Shown here in pieces: positions 10,641 to 22,900 of a DNA stretch of 60,000 nucleotides. Below the pieces are notes generated by a model that did no database searches, had not been told where the DNA came from, and was given only the letters and a program-made list of their open reading frames with translations. Every line of letters starts with the position of its first letter. Position 1 is the stretch's first letter. Location: the NCBI GenBank assembly GCA_950295325.1, contig OX485806.1, positions 30,816,001 through 30,876,000 on the forward strand. Reading direction: 5' to 3'. Origin of the DNA: Polytrichum commune. Its lineage: Eukaryota > Streptophyta > Polytrichopsida > Polytrichales > Polytrichaceae. The position numbers were made by a program, and so were the translations under genes.

Positions 10641-13600
10641 TTGCATTGGAACATCAACCAACATTTAGATTTCAATAACTAGATCCTAAACATTCCTAAA
10701 TGAGGTTTAAATGGCCTCGACTTCAAATGAATACATCTTGCTCAAAACGGGACCACGTAATGGTAATTAAAATCCATAGTTATTGAAATTGAGTATGCAA
10801 GCACGTCCATTTGCCATATCTTCTGCCTTTCTTGAATAGTAAAAACAACTTGTATGCCAAACATCGCGTGCTTTGCACATGATACGTATCCATTTGCATC
10901 AATGAACAAACTAAGCCAAGTTTTCTCTCCCCCGAGCATGTAAGAGAGTCTTCACATGGAGGTGTTTAGGGTTTGAGTTTTAGTCTAGTAAGGTACAACG
11001 ACTACCTGAGGGCATGGAAACCCTAGTCATGGTCCGTGGTGGCTTCTTTGACTATGGTTAAGCACAATGTGATGTCTAGTAGTAGTGTAGGTTGTACTAA
11101 GTATTCAAAACTTTGTAGAAAGTTGATAATTTTGTCATAATTTGCACATTTTATTATTTATAAAGCTAATAAGCAATAACAAGTGCACGCGCACACACAC
11201 ACACACACAACCTTATATATCCCATGGTAAGCAGTTTTGATTTAAGAGGACCCACTAGTAATGCATCCAACCTTGGTTTGCATACCAATCCTCTTTACTA
11301 ACTCTCTTGGTCATTCTCTCATAAAAAATGAAGTTCATAATGTATTCTCTTTTGTGACGATGCCTAAGAATTTGCAATATAGTTGATGATAAAATTCAAC
11401 TAATCAGGTGAATAAGGTAATGTTCTAGACTTTGCAAAATGTGTGAGACTTATAACCTGAACTGAAGACTTTGCCCTTCACTCTATGGCACCCCAAATCT
11501 CATGAAATGTTTCTTATTTTCTTTTATTTATTTATTTATTACTGGAGCCCATGAACTTGGGACTTGCACACCAAAGTGGGACTAGGGACATGGTGTAAAG
11601 TGAATATAAGATCAATGGAGCTTATTGGAGTCCCATATGCATGAATCTTGTCTTAGAATAAAGCATGCACCATCCATTATTCATATTTGCATCATGCATT
11701 TGGTATGTTACCCGGAAACTCTTAGGTCCCAACATATACTTGAGAGATAGACATGCCAAATCCTCCAACCTTTCGGGTCCCAATAAGTTGGCATGTCCAA
11801 CTTACATCGTCCCAAGAGAAAACAAGCAAACTCAAGACTTAACATTGCAAGGCCAAGATTGGGCTCGGAAAAGCTCCATGCACGCGATTTTATTTATAGG
11901 TCCTAATATGGTAGAGGGAAGCTATGCAAGAATAGAATTGTCTGTGAAACTCAACACTTTTCTCTTTTCTTCTTTCTTGTGTTTAATTAAAATGTGACAT
12001 TTTAATAATGACTCTAAATTTAGTTGGTTGTTGATGTTGTGGGTTGTGATATACATGACCCCTTTGTTTGAGTGTGAGAAGTTTTGTGGAAAACCTAGCT
12101 TGAACATGCATGGAGCCATATCTCTAATGTTGTATGATAGGTATGGTGCAATGGTATGTGTGAACAAGGTTGATTGGTAAAGGCTAACACCCAACTGCCA
12201 TCGTGACATTGAAGATTAGTCTTATACCAAATTTAAGGGTTGGGTTAAGGAGGAGGAAAGCTAGCGTGTGAGTGGTGAGTGGTGAGCAGTACCATGTGAG
12301 CAAAAATATGAGACATAAGTTTGTATTTGCAGAATACATTTCATAAAAATCAAATAATTTGTCTTTAAATGTAATGCAACAAGACATTTGACATTTTAAA
12401 ATAAACCATATTATTGTGGAATTCACACTCTACATCTTGTTAAGCAGTTTATTACTATGTAATCAACATGGTATTTGTAGATCTAGAAATATGCCTTAAT
12501 ATATTATTAAAGCTCGAATGTTAGTACATGGAACTCAAAAACAACTACAATTGCCTACATACATTGAGAGTTCATAAACAACATATATCAACAAGGTACT
12601 AAAATCACATCGTGATATATATTAGAACACATAATTTATTGGGTAAAATAATTTAGCAAAGAAAAACTCACAAACAAACAAATGAAACCCACAACAAACA
12701 CATCACCAACACTAAGTACTTTGTCACAAAAACTTTAAGTAACAAGGCAAAGCCATCGTCACCAATAGCATGCTACTTGTGTGTTGTTTGCTATTTGAAT
12801 TTCCTTAGATTGAATCACTACAACAATATTGCAACTACCGCATAAGAAATAATGCAAAATGACAAGCGAACACATTAAGAATACCGTGAGTTTGAAACAA
12901 AAATCATGATGCAACTAAACAATCAAACAACCTTCGATTGTCAGTGAAGCTCCTAAAAATCTATATCAAATATTGCAAACTTTATGAAGTATTGCATTTC
13001 TCAAGATGCATACAAATTTTTTTAGGCTCAATGCAATTCAACAAACTTACAACATGTTGAATTAAGATTGACATTTTTTGGCTAGAAAGTCCCGACTCCT
13101 CAACAAACAACCTTGGATTTCTTGAAGGTAAGAAATACATCTACTTGCATTTCCACAATCCACATAAAACTATTATTGACAAGCGCATGGCATTTGATGT
13201 TAGCTTAGGATTTGAAGAAAGAAATTTCAAACATAATTGTGAGATAATTCATATTAAATCCTCATGGTCATTAGACTCTTTCATCAATCATATATCATCA
13301 ATCAAATATGATACACATGTGTTTGTAATATAACCATTGGCATTTCTTTCCCACCGTGGCATACATTATAAGTTATCTACTCTCCCATTTGTTCATATGC
13401 TTTGCAACATGTGCAATTGGATTGTGTCAAATTTTAGGAGTTGGAAACCAACATTTTCTACATTAAATATCTCAAGGTTTGCTTACAAATTAAATACCTT
13501 ATCCCCAATTCACTCTCACTTTCAAATTTGAGAAAGGTTGAAAAAGAAATTTCATCCATATGTTGTAGTTCATGACAATTTGACCATGCGACATGCGTCA

Positions 13601-14135
13601 TTTAAGCTAAGGAAAAGTTAAAATCCATATTTACTAGCAAATAATTGTTTAAGTCATAAGGTAAGCACAAATACTATCAATTTTTGGAAAAAATGTGGGA
13701 TTGTGATTTGTACATCTACTTCTACTATAAGATTCTCAATGTCCATTTTATTTGTAGACAACAAAACATTATAGTAAATAAATTCCCCATTATATATGTT
13801 TAAAACATTAATGTCTCTAAATTTTATTTTTTATACACTCATGTTATTTAATTTTTGGTGTCTAGAGAACATACTTACCTCTTTGGAAGAAAAAATAAAT
13901 CATAACACCATGTTGATTTGTACAAAACTAGGTGGAACAATATCCCTCTCATATTTATACTTTGTAAGCCAAATTTTCAATAGGAGCCTTAGCTACTAGA
14001 TTGTAGACTTGTAGTGCATGGACTTAGTGTATTTTATGTTAGGTTGCTAGATGCAAGCACATGTGTTCCGGAACAACAAAAATTATTGGTCAAAAAGTAA
14101 AATTTGCAAGAACTATAGTGTGCTAAAATTTTATA
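10641..14135. other. Intergenic, nothing recognised
   Basis: Three and a half kilobases of AT-rich DNA with only short chance frames (longest about 110 codons, 11665-11997). It contains a CA dinucleotide run at 11190-11208. No transposon protein or inverted-repeat element was seen. Confidence 0.5.
11188..11209. repeat. CA microsatellite
   Basis: A run of about ten CA units, preceded by GCACGCG. Confidence 0.9.
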
Positions 14136-14611
14136 CAATAATATCCCGCTTAAGTAGGCACCCATTTAAGTACACATCCCGGTTAAGTGCACAATTTTTT
14201 TGAAAAAATTCAAGGTTTGTACTTTATTGTTTGAACATGTCATGTAGAGTTATTTGCCACAAATGCATGATTTTTTTACGCTTGACATTCAATGTTAGTT
14301 TGTTAACATTTCGCTGAAACGTCTCAAACGATCGTCATAGTTAATCATACATTTGTCCAACTTTTGTTTGAACATCGGAACAAAGAAATTGGTCGTCGAC
14401 GTCGAGGGCAATGTTGTGTAGAGCTTCAAAGCCTTTGAAGTTGGTAGCACTTTCAGATTTGGTCAAGCGGGTTGCCTTAGGTTTCATACGTTTCCCGTTG
14501 TGATTCATCGAATCAGAGGGTCTAGAAAGTGATGAGTAAACTATGCATCTACCAACTAAGTGCGCACCAATGGCTCCAGTTCAAAGTGTGTACTTAAGCG
14601 GGAGATTATTG
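14136..14611. mobile_element. Pogo/Tc1-mariner-type MITE
   Basis: A 476-bp element with about 24-base inverted ends: CAATAATATCCCGCTTAAGT on the left, and ACTTAAGCGGGAGATTATTG on the right. It is flanked on both sides by TA (14134-14135 and 14612-14613), the target duplication expected of the Tc1/mariner superfamily. Subterminal repeats follow the left end (CATTTAAGTACACATCCCGG, TTAAGTGCACAA), a layout known from pogo-derived plant MITEs of the Emigrant kind. There is no transposase frame, so it would depend on a transposase supplied elsewhere. The pogo assignment is inference; the inverted ends and TA duplication are seen. Confidence 0.8.
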
Positions 14612-14741
14612 TATATCATAGACCGTCGAAGTAATGATAGGATCAATGAAATTGACAAAAATTGGTGATATGTATAATAATTGTGTGCAGTCAAATCAAG
14701 ATCGTGCATTTATAAACCTCATGTAAACAACTCTTAACGCG

Positions 14742-14761
14742 CATATATATATATATATATC
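14742..14761. repeat. AT microsatellite
   Basis: A run of about ten TA units. Confidence 0.85.
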
Positions 14762-15299
14762 AACACAAATTAGTTGTCCTCCCTAAGAACCTACCAAGAG
14801 CATGCAACCGATTCATTGTTTGTAATAGAAAAGCCACAATCTCAATTGTCTTAAAAGAGTGTGGAAACCTTCTTTTGTAACCACATTAAAATACAACTAC
14901 CAACATAGAATGACATGGCATTCTATTTCAACATCCTCTATTGAAATATGTGCCAAAAATAAAAAATAAAATAAAAATCCTCCATTGTCTTCTGTACATC
15001 TAATTCTTGCAAGGTTTTGTTTTCAAATTACAACAATTACATGTGTTGTTGGGCAATTTTGATCATGAAAACTCTCCAAATCATAGATGGGTTGCTACAT
15101 CGTCGGGTTGCATATCACAACAATCAACCATCTATATTGTACATTATATGTTGTCACACACATGGCATAAAATAGTATTTTTATCCTTCTCACGTTGGCC
15201 ATGATCACATCCTTCAAATGATTAAAATTCAAACAAGATATAATATTTTTTAAATGGTTTTGAGGGAGACATCATGGAAATTCATTTTGGTCACAAATC
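14762..15299. other. Intergenic, nothing recognised
   Basis: AT-rich, no feature seen. Confidence 0.5.
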
Positions 15300-15645
15300 C
15301 ATTTATTCTTCTCAAACTATTTACAAATGACCCTCGTAGTGCTTCCCAAGGCTTTCAAAGCAATTTTGAAAATTCTCCAAAATTTTGAATTTAGTCATCT
15401 CAATGCCGATATGACTAATATTAGCATTTGGGTACCTTTAAGTTTATCTCACAACTATGCTTATTTTTCTCAAATGGTTTACAAATGGTTCCCAAAGTGA
15501 CCTTGAAAAATCTCAATGTAAGAAAAAATTATGTGCTTAGTAGCAAGGGTACAAATATCAACATTTGGGTAACTTTGAAGATAGCTCAAAATGCCTTTTA
15601 TTTTTCTCAAATGCTTTGCAAATGGTGTTCTCAAATCTTCTAATT
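15300..15645. repeat. Diverged tandem repeat, about 135-155 bp period
   Basis: Three units share TTCTCAAA..(T/G)TT(T)(A/G)CAAATG (15315, 15470, 15605), and the last two also share CA(A/T)TTGGGTA(A/C)CTTT. Old and diverged. Confidence 0.6.
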
Positions 15646-17594
15646 AGGCCCTTTTAGCAAGGAGATATGGTTTACTAAGTAATTAGCCATAGGTAGAATT
15701 AGGTAGTTTTTGAGGAGGTAACCACAACTATTGGCGAAGAAGATTTATGAATGATAAATAAAAGAGTGGTGCTTGTAACATTTAGAATGACGACGTAAGA
15801 AGTGTTGGTTATGATAATGCACTTAAGGTTCCTTAGGCTACAAGTCCTACTACCTACTTAGAAAGTGTAAAAGCGGGTGAGCAGTACAAGGAAGTGGTGA
15901 GTTTTGTGGTGTACAACATTGCTAGTGAATGTAACAATGTTGGTGTTTGGAATATTACTATTTGGGTTGGAAGGGATTCCTAACTTGTTTATATTTATGT
16001 TTCGTAGTTTGTCATTGTGTAAGCCATTGGTTCCTAGAAGTTTTGGAGAGATGAGACTTGTGTATGCCTTACATTCATTTTCCCTAATAACAAGAAGTAT
16101 CTACCACATCAATGTTAGAGTTAAGAGGACTCAATTGGTCAACGCCTCAATATCACTATCGCCTAGGGGCCCACCCTCTACGGTGTAGTGCAGTAATCTT
16201 GATCAGTAGAGTTTAAGTTAGGAAGCTAGAAGTAAACATGGTACATCAACAAGGGCATAAGTGCATAATCACATGTTGGAGGGTTATAACCAATGTTGGA
16301 CTAGTATATAGGTGAATGCATGGTAGCAAAGAACCTATCCGTGGGTATCAAATTTGTAATACCAATCAAGTATTGAAATTTGGAGGGTATGTCAACGTGA
16401 AAGAATCTTTGTACACCCAAGTTATTATTTTGGTCAATACCATTCCAAAGCATATTGACACTAGTACGATTTTAGCCAGGTATGAAGGTCCTTGCATGAT
16501 ACATATACATGAAATGGTATTGAAAACATAATTATTGTCAAATATTCATACCGTACTGTTATAATTTGTTTTTTTGACATCCTCATTAAAGATACCCGAT
16601 GGTATGCTCTATTTGACGATGCATTACATTTATGATGACCGGCCACCCACCCTTGCTTTAGTTTGATGGTTAATAGAAAGGAAAAGGCCTTTGAAAAGAG
16701 GAATATCAAGCTTTCAGTTTTGAAAAGCTCAAAAGACAATCAACCCCCCCCCCCACACACATATAAACACATGTATATAAGTATTATGGTAGTAGTAAAA
16801 AGGATTTATCCTCCTTGTCAACTAAATATCAAAATGATGGGAATATTCCTTGAGTTGCAACCTTTCAATAGTTCATTGACCCCAAATTAGTCTAGTGAGA
16901 TTAAGTGAGTACAAATAAGCCACAACCAAAGGGAGGCAATAAATTATAGCCCCCCTAACATGAGCTTACAAATACTAAGCCCATTGCATGGTTCATAGAC
17001 ATGAAGGGTAGAGGGAGGTACCATATAAATGATTTACCCTAATAACCAATACCCACATGGTATCAAGAGAAAACTTGCAACATGGAAATAAATTCTAAGA
17101 TAAGTGGGTCTGAAACATATATATTTTGGCTTTGCACCTGCTTGTTCTAGTTATATGCAATTAGTATAAGATGATTAGCACACTTGATTTGAGGTTGTAA
17201 GTAAATTCCTTGCAACTTTCAAAGATCATCTGCATATCTTGTTCATAACCAAAATGAGCTTTTTACTTCATTTTTAAATGGTCATATACCCCCCTCTACT
17301 TTATAGCATTCATAATGTAACTTGCCTTGCAAAGTAATCAAGGTGTAATATTCAATTGCACTACAAAACATGGTTACTCTATCAACAAATGTCCAATGTT
17401 TATGCATTAGAACATTCGATTGACCTATGCTACATTAGTTATAGCAAATTTATGAGATTTGGATCTAAAACATGTAGTTTTCGAATGTATTTCGATCTAT
17501 TAAACATAGGGTCATATCTATGTATAGTTTACCAAAATATTTAATCTATAATGATGTGGATATTCTTTACAACCGCTTTATAGAGGGAACGGAT
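15646..17594. other. Intergenic, nothing recognised
   Basis: About 2 kb of AT-rich DNA. It holds a C homopolymer run at 16744-16755. Short open frames at 15904-16188 and 16316-16531 have no recognisable product. Confidence 0.5.
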
Positions 17595-18438
17595 CATCAC
17601 ATACAAGTTGTGACTGCATCACGGGCCGCTTCACACACGAGAGTGAGAGCCCGCGACCATTGCACTTCGAATACTCTCATTGGTGGAAAAGGCACCGCCG
17701 GTCCAAGTTCGCTTCATACGCTTGAGGGACCAACGGAGTATGTGAATGCAATATGGATGTAAAGTCCATGTGGATCCCTACATGACATCAAATGGATCAT
17801 GTTTCATGGTCAGTTGGACTATTCTCCAAAACCATTAATTGGAGGTAGGCCTAGCACAAAACCAGGAGACCATGGCACTCCGAACACTCACAACCGTTGA
17901 TTTATACTATTGTATCATCATTGAAATAGCATTTGGTTGAGGGCCCGGTCACATATGACTTCACACTACACTTGAGGGTCCGTGACCACACTACATGATG
18001 TTGGAGGTGTGTTGGGGTGGCCTTTGGACACTTTCTCTTGGGCTCCCACAATTACATGGTCACGGCTCTTGGCTCGCGTGTGAAGTGGCCGTAAGTGAGG
18101 ATGCAAGATACGATTGGACAATAATGGGTCAAACGCATGGCAAATCAAAACTCTAATATAGACATGTGTCTGAACAATAGTGGTAACCAAATTAGGCCCG
18201 GCCAAAGGTAGGCATAATAATTCCACTAGACTCCTATTTCCTTGGGAATTGTGGTAAGAGCCCAGTGTCCAGAGAGATTTTTGGGCATAATCAGTCAAAA
18301 TCCTAGTGTATCCAAGTCCATCCAGTCACAAGTTTGTGATCTTTCAATCTTCTATACTAAGTTGAGGTATATTCCATAGATACCTCTAACTGATGGGTAT
18401 GTTTCCTAAAGTTGTGAATGTCAATCAGTTCATTTGTA
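17595..18438 (+). repeat. Dispersed repeat R1, second large copy
   Basis: Collinear with 9030-10618, starting in the GACCATTGCA.TCGAA.A.TCTCATT block (17658; 9046) and ending in GTTCATTTGTA (18430). It lacks the 24-bp minisatellite. At the matching point it has only a few irregular ATGGAT/CATGG words. It ends at the first base of a CACTA-like element, exactly as the copy near position 370 does. Confidence 0.75.
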
Positions 18439-19190
18439 ACTACATTATACTCCCTTTGTTTCAAAATAAAAGTTACGTTTGGACATAAACTGCGTTACGA
18501 AATAAAAGTTACATTTGGTGAAATTTCTCTCAAACTTCGCCAAACGAACTGGAATGTTGCCAGAAACAATGTAAAAGTTGTTGCTGATGAACTACCAAGT
18601 CAAATATCAATTTACACATGTTTAATAATTGATATTTGGACTCGATGGCGTCGATGCACATCAACGCGGTTTTATGTGTGAGATCAATTGGTGTCAATCG
18701 TCAATGGCAATGAACGGGTGTTACTATGGAAACCCCTAGCTTGCCGGAAAGAGCTTAGTGAGGGCTATGCAACACACACAGTTTCGTGCTAAAAGTGCGA
18801 AAATTTACCTTAAGCCCACGGATCTTCTAAAATGTACCTTTTATTTTGAAACGGAGGGAGTATATGATATTTAGTGTTTGATTATATTTAGTGTTGTTAC
18901 CACCCTATCCTGCTCAACACTAATTTTCAATTCTTTGATAATTAGTGTTAGACATAAATGCGCCTCCACCTTCCCTACCGCCACCTCCCTACTCCTTTTA
19001 TCATTGTTAATTTTTTTTCATATCTATACTAACACTAAATTCGTGCATGCAACTTCCACATATTACCATAGTTGATATTTAGTGTTTGAGTTTACATTTG
19101 ATGTTACTTACTTTCATAGGGTTAGTGATATTTAGTGTATGTGCGTCGTATTTAGTGTATCAAACACTAAATGTCATATTTAGTGTAGTG
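18439..19190. mobile_element. CACTA-like MITE type B, split by a Stowaway element
   Basis: The left piece is only ACTACATTA (18439-18447). The right piece runs from 18863 (TATGATATTTAGTGTTTG) to TTTAGTGTAGTG at 19190. Joined, they give about 340 bp aligning with the type B element at 5231-5563. The interruption is a complete Stowaway MITE whose TA target duplication lies within the left end of this element. Confidence 0.8.
18450..18860. mobile_element. Stowaway MITE (Tc1/mariner superfamily)
   Basis: A 411-bp element starting CTCCCTTTGTTTCAAAATAA and ending TTATTTTGAAACGGAGGGAG. This is the canonical Stowaway terminal repeat (CTCCCTCCGTTTC.AAATAA). TA dinucleotides flank it at 18448-18449 and 18861-18862. 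A second internal copy of the subterminal AAATAAAAGTTAC motif occurs near 18500. It has no coding capacity and is mobilised in trans by mariner-like transposases. The well-kept ends suggest it is among the youngest insertions here. Confidence 0.95.
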
Positions 19191-19644
19191 GACGGTTCTC
19201 ATACCCTGACCAAACCAGTTGGTCCTCGCCCAACCAGTTGGTGGCCCGGACTTGGGAGGCGTCGGGTTGGGTTTGTTTGGTGTGGCATGGCACCAACTTG
19301 CTCTTCAGCTGGGTTGGTGGTAGGTATCGAGGCCCTTGACCAACACTTAGAATAATTATAGCAGTTCTTAATCTTTATTTATCGGCACATCATGACCCTA
19401 GCGAGAAGTTGAATGGACTTGGTCAACTATGGATGTATGGCCCTTATGTGGGTTTATTCAAGTTTTGGTTTGCTCTTTTATACCGAAATTTGTTAGTTAA
19501 ACTAATCCAACCACGTATGGTTTAGGCGTACATATATCAAATTCACAACAAAATGTGTTGATTTTTTTTAATATATCAGAATTTCATGCGTTCACTAAGC
19601 TCTTTAGATTGAGTACCGAGAACAATAGAGGACTGGTGAAACCA
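19191..19644. other. Continuation of R1-like repeat, then featureless
   Basis: The first bases (GGACGGTTCTC) resemble 10625-10638 (GCCGGTTCTC), which is the expected continuation of R1 beyond the inserted element. A GC-richer stretch with CCAGTTGG words follows to about 19350. The remainder is AT-rich with nothing recognised. Confidence 0.5.
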
Positions 19645-20045
19645 ACTACACTAAATATTGTATATAGTGTCACCAATCCTATTTTCGTGCTCAATACTCA
19701 TTGTAAATTGCATGTGTAGTGTCACCAACACTAAATGTAAACCTAACAATATGTTATTCCTTGTGAAAAGGATTGTGCATTGTAGATTTACAATGTTGCA
19801 ATTGCTATCACTCGTGAAGTGATTTTTCATACAGACTTCAATCATCCATGACAATATTTGATTACAAAAATGTTAGGATGTGAAAATATACCGAACTTTG
19901 TTTCAATAATTGGCATTTGGATGAACTAAAAGTAAATTGAGATGACAATACTTGTAAACTTATTCATAAGAAGTGTGTCATAAGAAAATCTACCACAATG
20001 ACACAAAATACCACATGGTACTAAATACAATATTTAGTATGTAAT
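19645..20045 (+). mobile_element. MITE type D
   Basis: It begins ACTACACTAAATATTGTATA and ends TACAATATTTAGTATGTAAT, giving imperfect inverted ends of about 25 bases. Its interior matches the inverted copy at 6542-6944, including CAACACTAAATGTAAACCTA and CATTTGGATGAACTAAAAGT. No coding capacity. Confidence 0.75.
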
Positions 20046-20235
20046 GTTATTAAGTTCGTTCCTCTTTTTAAGACATGTTTTTATAAACCTCTAAATAATG
20101 TGACTTTTTGAGTGAGATTATTCATTTGTTTTCAAACTAGAAGTGACATAACATTATTCATATACAAACGCTTCTTCTGTGGGACTGACAACATTCCACA
20201 TAATATTCCCAAATATTCCCCACATTATTCATATT
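20046..20235. other. Intergenic with short R1-related inset
   Basis: It contains GGGACTGACAACATTCC, the reverse complement of the end of the AT-rich inset at 10375-10480, and then the CCCCACATT/AATGTGGGG inverted pair that precedes the transposase remnant. Confidence 0.5.
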
Positions 20236-20556
20236 GAATGTGGGGAAGGAGAGTTTATCTAGGAGTTAGAATTTGAGGAGGAGCTTGCACCTAGAAGATG
20301 GGGTGCCTCAAGGGCTGGTAGGAAGGGTAATGTTTGTAGGTTTCACAAGAAACACCATGACATGCCATAGAGTGACTCTTTTGAAGACCCTCCTAAACTA
20401 CCATGTGAAGAAATTAGGCATAGGTATCGCATGAGGAGGCCTTTGTTGTGTTGTTTTATGAACACAATAGCTGCACATAACCCTTGTTTCATCCAAAAAT
20501 ATGATGCCACAAGCAAACCATGGTTGAGGACTATGCAAAATGCAATTGTTGTTTAG
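20236..20556 (+). pseudogene. PIF/Harbinger (HARBI1-type) transposase, N-terminal remnant
   Basis: One frame stays nearly open for 106 codons and reads like the start of plant HARBI1-type proteins. It has a basic RRWGASRAGRKGNVCRF stretch, then EEIRHRYRMRRPLL (equivalent to the conserved F.RRFRM.R.LF segment), then AAHNPCFIQKYDATSKPWLR (equivalent to the HD.YF.Q..DA.G..GLS block) and TMQNAIVV. Two in-frame TAG stops interrupt it (after FI at its start and after HHDMP), and it ends in TAG at 20554, where the conserved LQK..AA.RMLAYG block should begin. The catalytic DDE region was not found downstream. In intact elements this nuclease cuts and pastes PIF/Harbinger DNA. Identification is by remembered family pattern, not alignment. 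Confidence 0.65.
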
Positions 20557-22146
20557 AGAGTCTTTGCCGTGTGAATATTATGTAGACGCACCTTCATAGA
20601 ATTGTAGAGTCATTGAGAGTACATCCATGACGCGTGTCAACTTGTGGGTTCATATGAGCATCTTATTCATCTTATGTATTCCAATATCATTTAAGTACTT
20701 GTCCTTTGGGTGTCCATTCTTAGCTCCACACTTTATCCCATACCACTCAATTAGCTTGTTCCTATATTCAATTTGTTGTGTACCAACTCTTAACAAAGCA
20801 AACTTGATTTATTTACATATTTACCAATTTGGTTTCTAAGTCAAACCACGTTACATTCAAAAGTACATGTTTGTAGTTTCTCACTATAAATATGTATGAG
20901 ATTGAATTGCAAGTGGGGCAAAACATCGTACTTTTCACCTATGCCAATTGCAACACCTTGTTTTTTGATGCACTCATTTCAAACATCCTCCACTTCACCT
21001 TTTGGGTCATGGTGGGTAAAGTGTTGCAAAGGTGACCTCGTCTCTTTATGCCTTTTGTTTCTTGGGGTAGGTTGGCTTAATATGCAAGCTGTCATGTTTA
21101 ATTTTTGAACGCTTTTTGGAGACCGATATGGGTGCCTCATACATAATGGTATTTGAAATTGTATGATGTTAATTCATAGATTGTGTTGTGACTATTTTGT
21201 AAGGTCATTCTTCTTGACACCAACACGAAGCATCATGTAAAGAGTTTGATGAAGAGTTCATATCATCCAATATAAAGTGAATCTACACAATTAGCACGAA
21301 CAAGCTACAAGCGTTTTGGGGGTTAAAGGTTCTTACAAAGGTTAGGGCCCATGTATAATTCGGGTGTTTTACGATACAAATGACCAAGTAGAAGGGGAAA
21401 AATAGGTATGAAGTGAAATTGAAAGGTTGCATGAGGCAAACGCATGCTACAACCATGTTAGAAGGACCTTACTACGCATAGATCGTAGTATTGTACACAC
21501 TTTGTGTTTGGACCCATTGCAAGTAAGTTGTTTAGTATGTAAGGGTTGTGGTGGTATTTGTTATGTCTATGCTTATAAAAAATATTGAAAGGAGATGCAA
21601 TGCCAATAGTGGAAACACCAAAATGCAACAAAATTTAATATTTTAGTAAAAATATACTAAGTCCAAGTTCAGAATTATATTGTAGGTAATAGACTTGTAT
21701 GGTAAGATCCTCTGATAGTATAGTTGATTATGACAATCTTACATCAGTTGTATTGATTACAATTTCACTACTTATCTTTTATTTGTATAGACATCGCATA
21801 AAAAATTAACATACGAGATTTTTGTCTTCGTATTCTATTATCATTACATTCAAGCTCTTACTCAGGATTCACAAATCTCCCATAAAGTTACGTATATTGA
21901 AAATAAATTGATGGATCTGTCCATCGAATTGCAGCAACCCAAAACTCCAAATTTGGAGAATATGTTCAATTTTACTTAAATACGTGTTCAACCCATGCAA
22001 ACTTAACATACATCAAAACATGTTTGATGAAATGGAGCATGAAGGGGTCCGGGGGGCTATGCATAAATGCACATATTCATAGAATATTTTACATATTTGA
22101 TGAAAACTCTAAAACAAACTTAAGTGAATTCTATAATACATTTATA

Positions 22147-22177
<31 letters not shown>

Positions 22178-22789
22178 ACATTCATCAGATTTTCTAGTGC
22201 AGTGTTGGTTAACTCCCTTTGAAGGGGTATTGCACATTTTAAGATGTGTTATCTTCACGTGTTTTCAAGGATATAAGTTGTTATGCACAATGAAAGGATC
22301 ACATGTAAAGAAAAGAAAAAAATGACCTCAATGTTTTCACCAATAGATTTTGAACCTGTTCGTCCAATATTATGAATCACAACCATATGGATGAATGTTG
22401 TTTTCATTGAAGGAAATATTGATCCTTCCATATTGAGTTTAAAGTAATCACTCCAAGCTGATCTAATGAGAATTTTGATACCATTAATTGGAACCATAGA
22501 TATCAGAGAACAAACCCTACTTCTTTCATCAAGCAGGTATAATGTCAAAATGTATCCATTTGAACTATCAATTATCTTAAGTGATATCTAGTATCAATCC
22601 AAGTTGAGATATCCATTTTGGGACAATTCGGTTCTAAGGGTTAGAGCGGAAATTGAGTGTCAACATACCAACTAGATAACAATACCCATTGTTTTTTTTT
22701 GAGATTCCATGGTGTTGTTAAGGAACGTCAACATGATTATTGTTGATAGCTCCATCAAGTCACAACATTCTAGGTCCGAGATGACCATA
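20557..22789. other. Intergenic, nothing recognised
   Basis: The region after the transposase remnant gives only short frames (20627-20839, 20896-21108) without catalytic motifs. It may be the eroded rest of the element. It contains an AT microsatellite at 22149-22174. Confidence 0.45.
22149..22174. repeat. AT microsatellite
   Basis: A run of about 13 AT units. Confidence 0.9.
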
Positions 22790-22900
22790 AACTACCGGGT
22801 GATAGTGGAGAGGTACCCATTTCCGAATGGGGTGGTTGGTGGTTCGATTCCCACAGTGACAAGCACCCCCTGCCCCCAATGAACTTGGGACAACTACTTT
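22790..22900 (+). mobile_element. SINE-like head with tRNA-type promoter boxes
   Basis: An exact internal B-box match, GGTTCGATTCC, lies at 22851-22861. An A-box-like GGGTGATAGTGG lies about 50 bases upstream at 22797. The T-arm cannot form its five pairs (GGTGG against CCCAC), so it is not a tRNA gene. A tRNA-derived SINE head is the likeliest reading. A similar arrangement exists in reverse at 38575-38660. The 3' end and target duplication were not found. Confidence 0.35.

Noticed and set aside
22797-22866. A tRNA gene
   Set aside because: The B box is perfect, but the T-arm stem does not pair and no acceptor stem could be closed.
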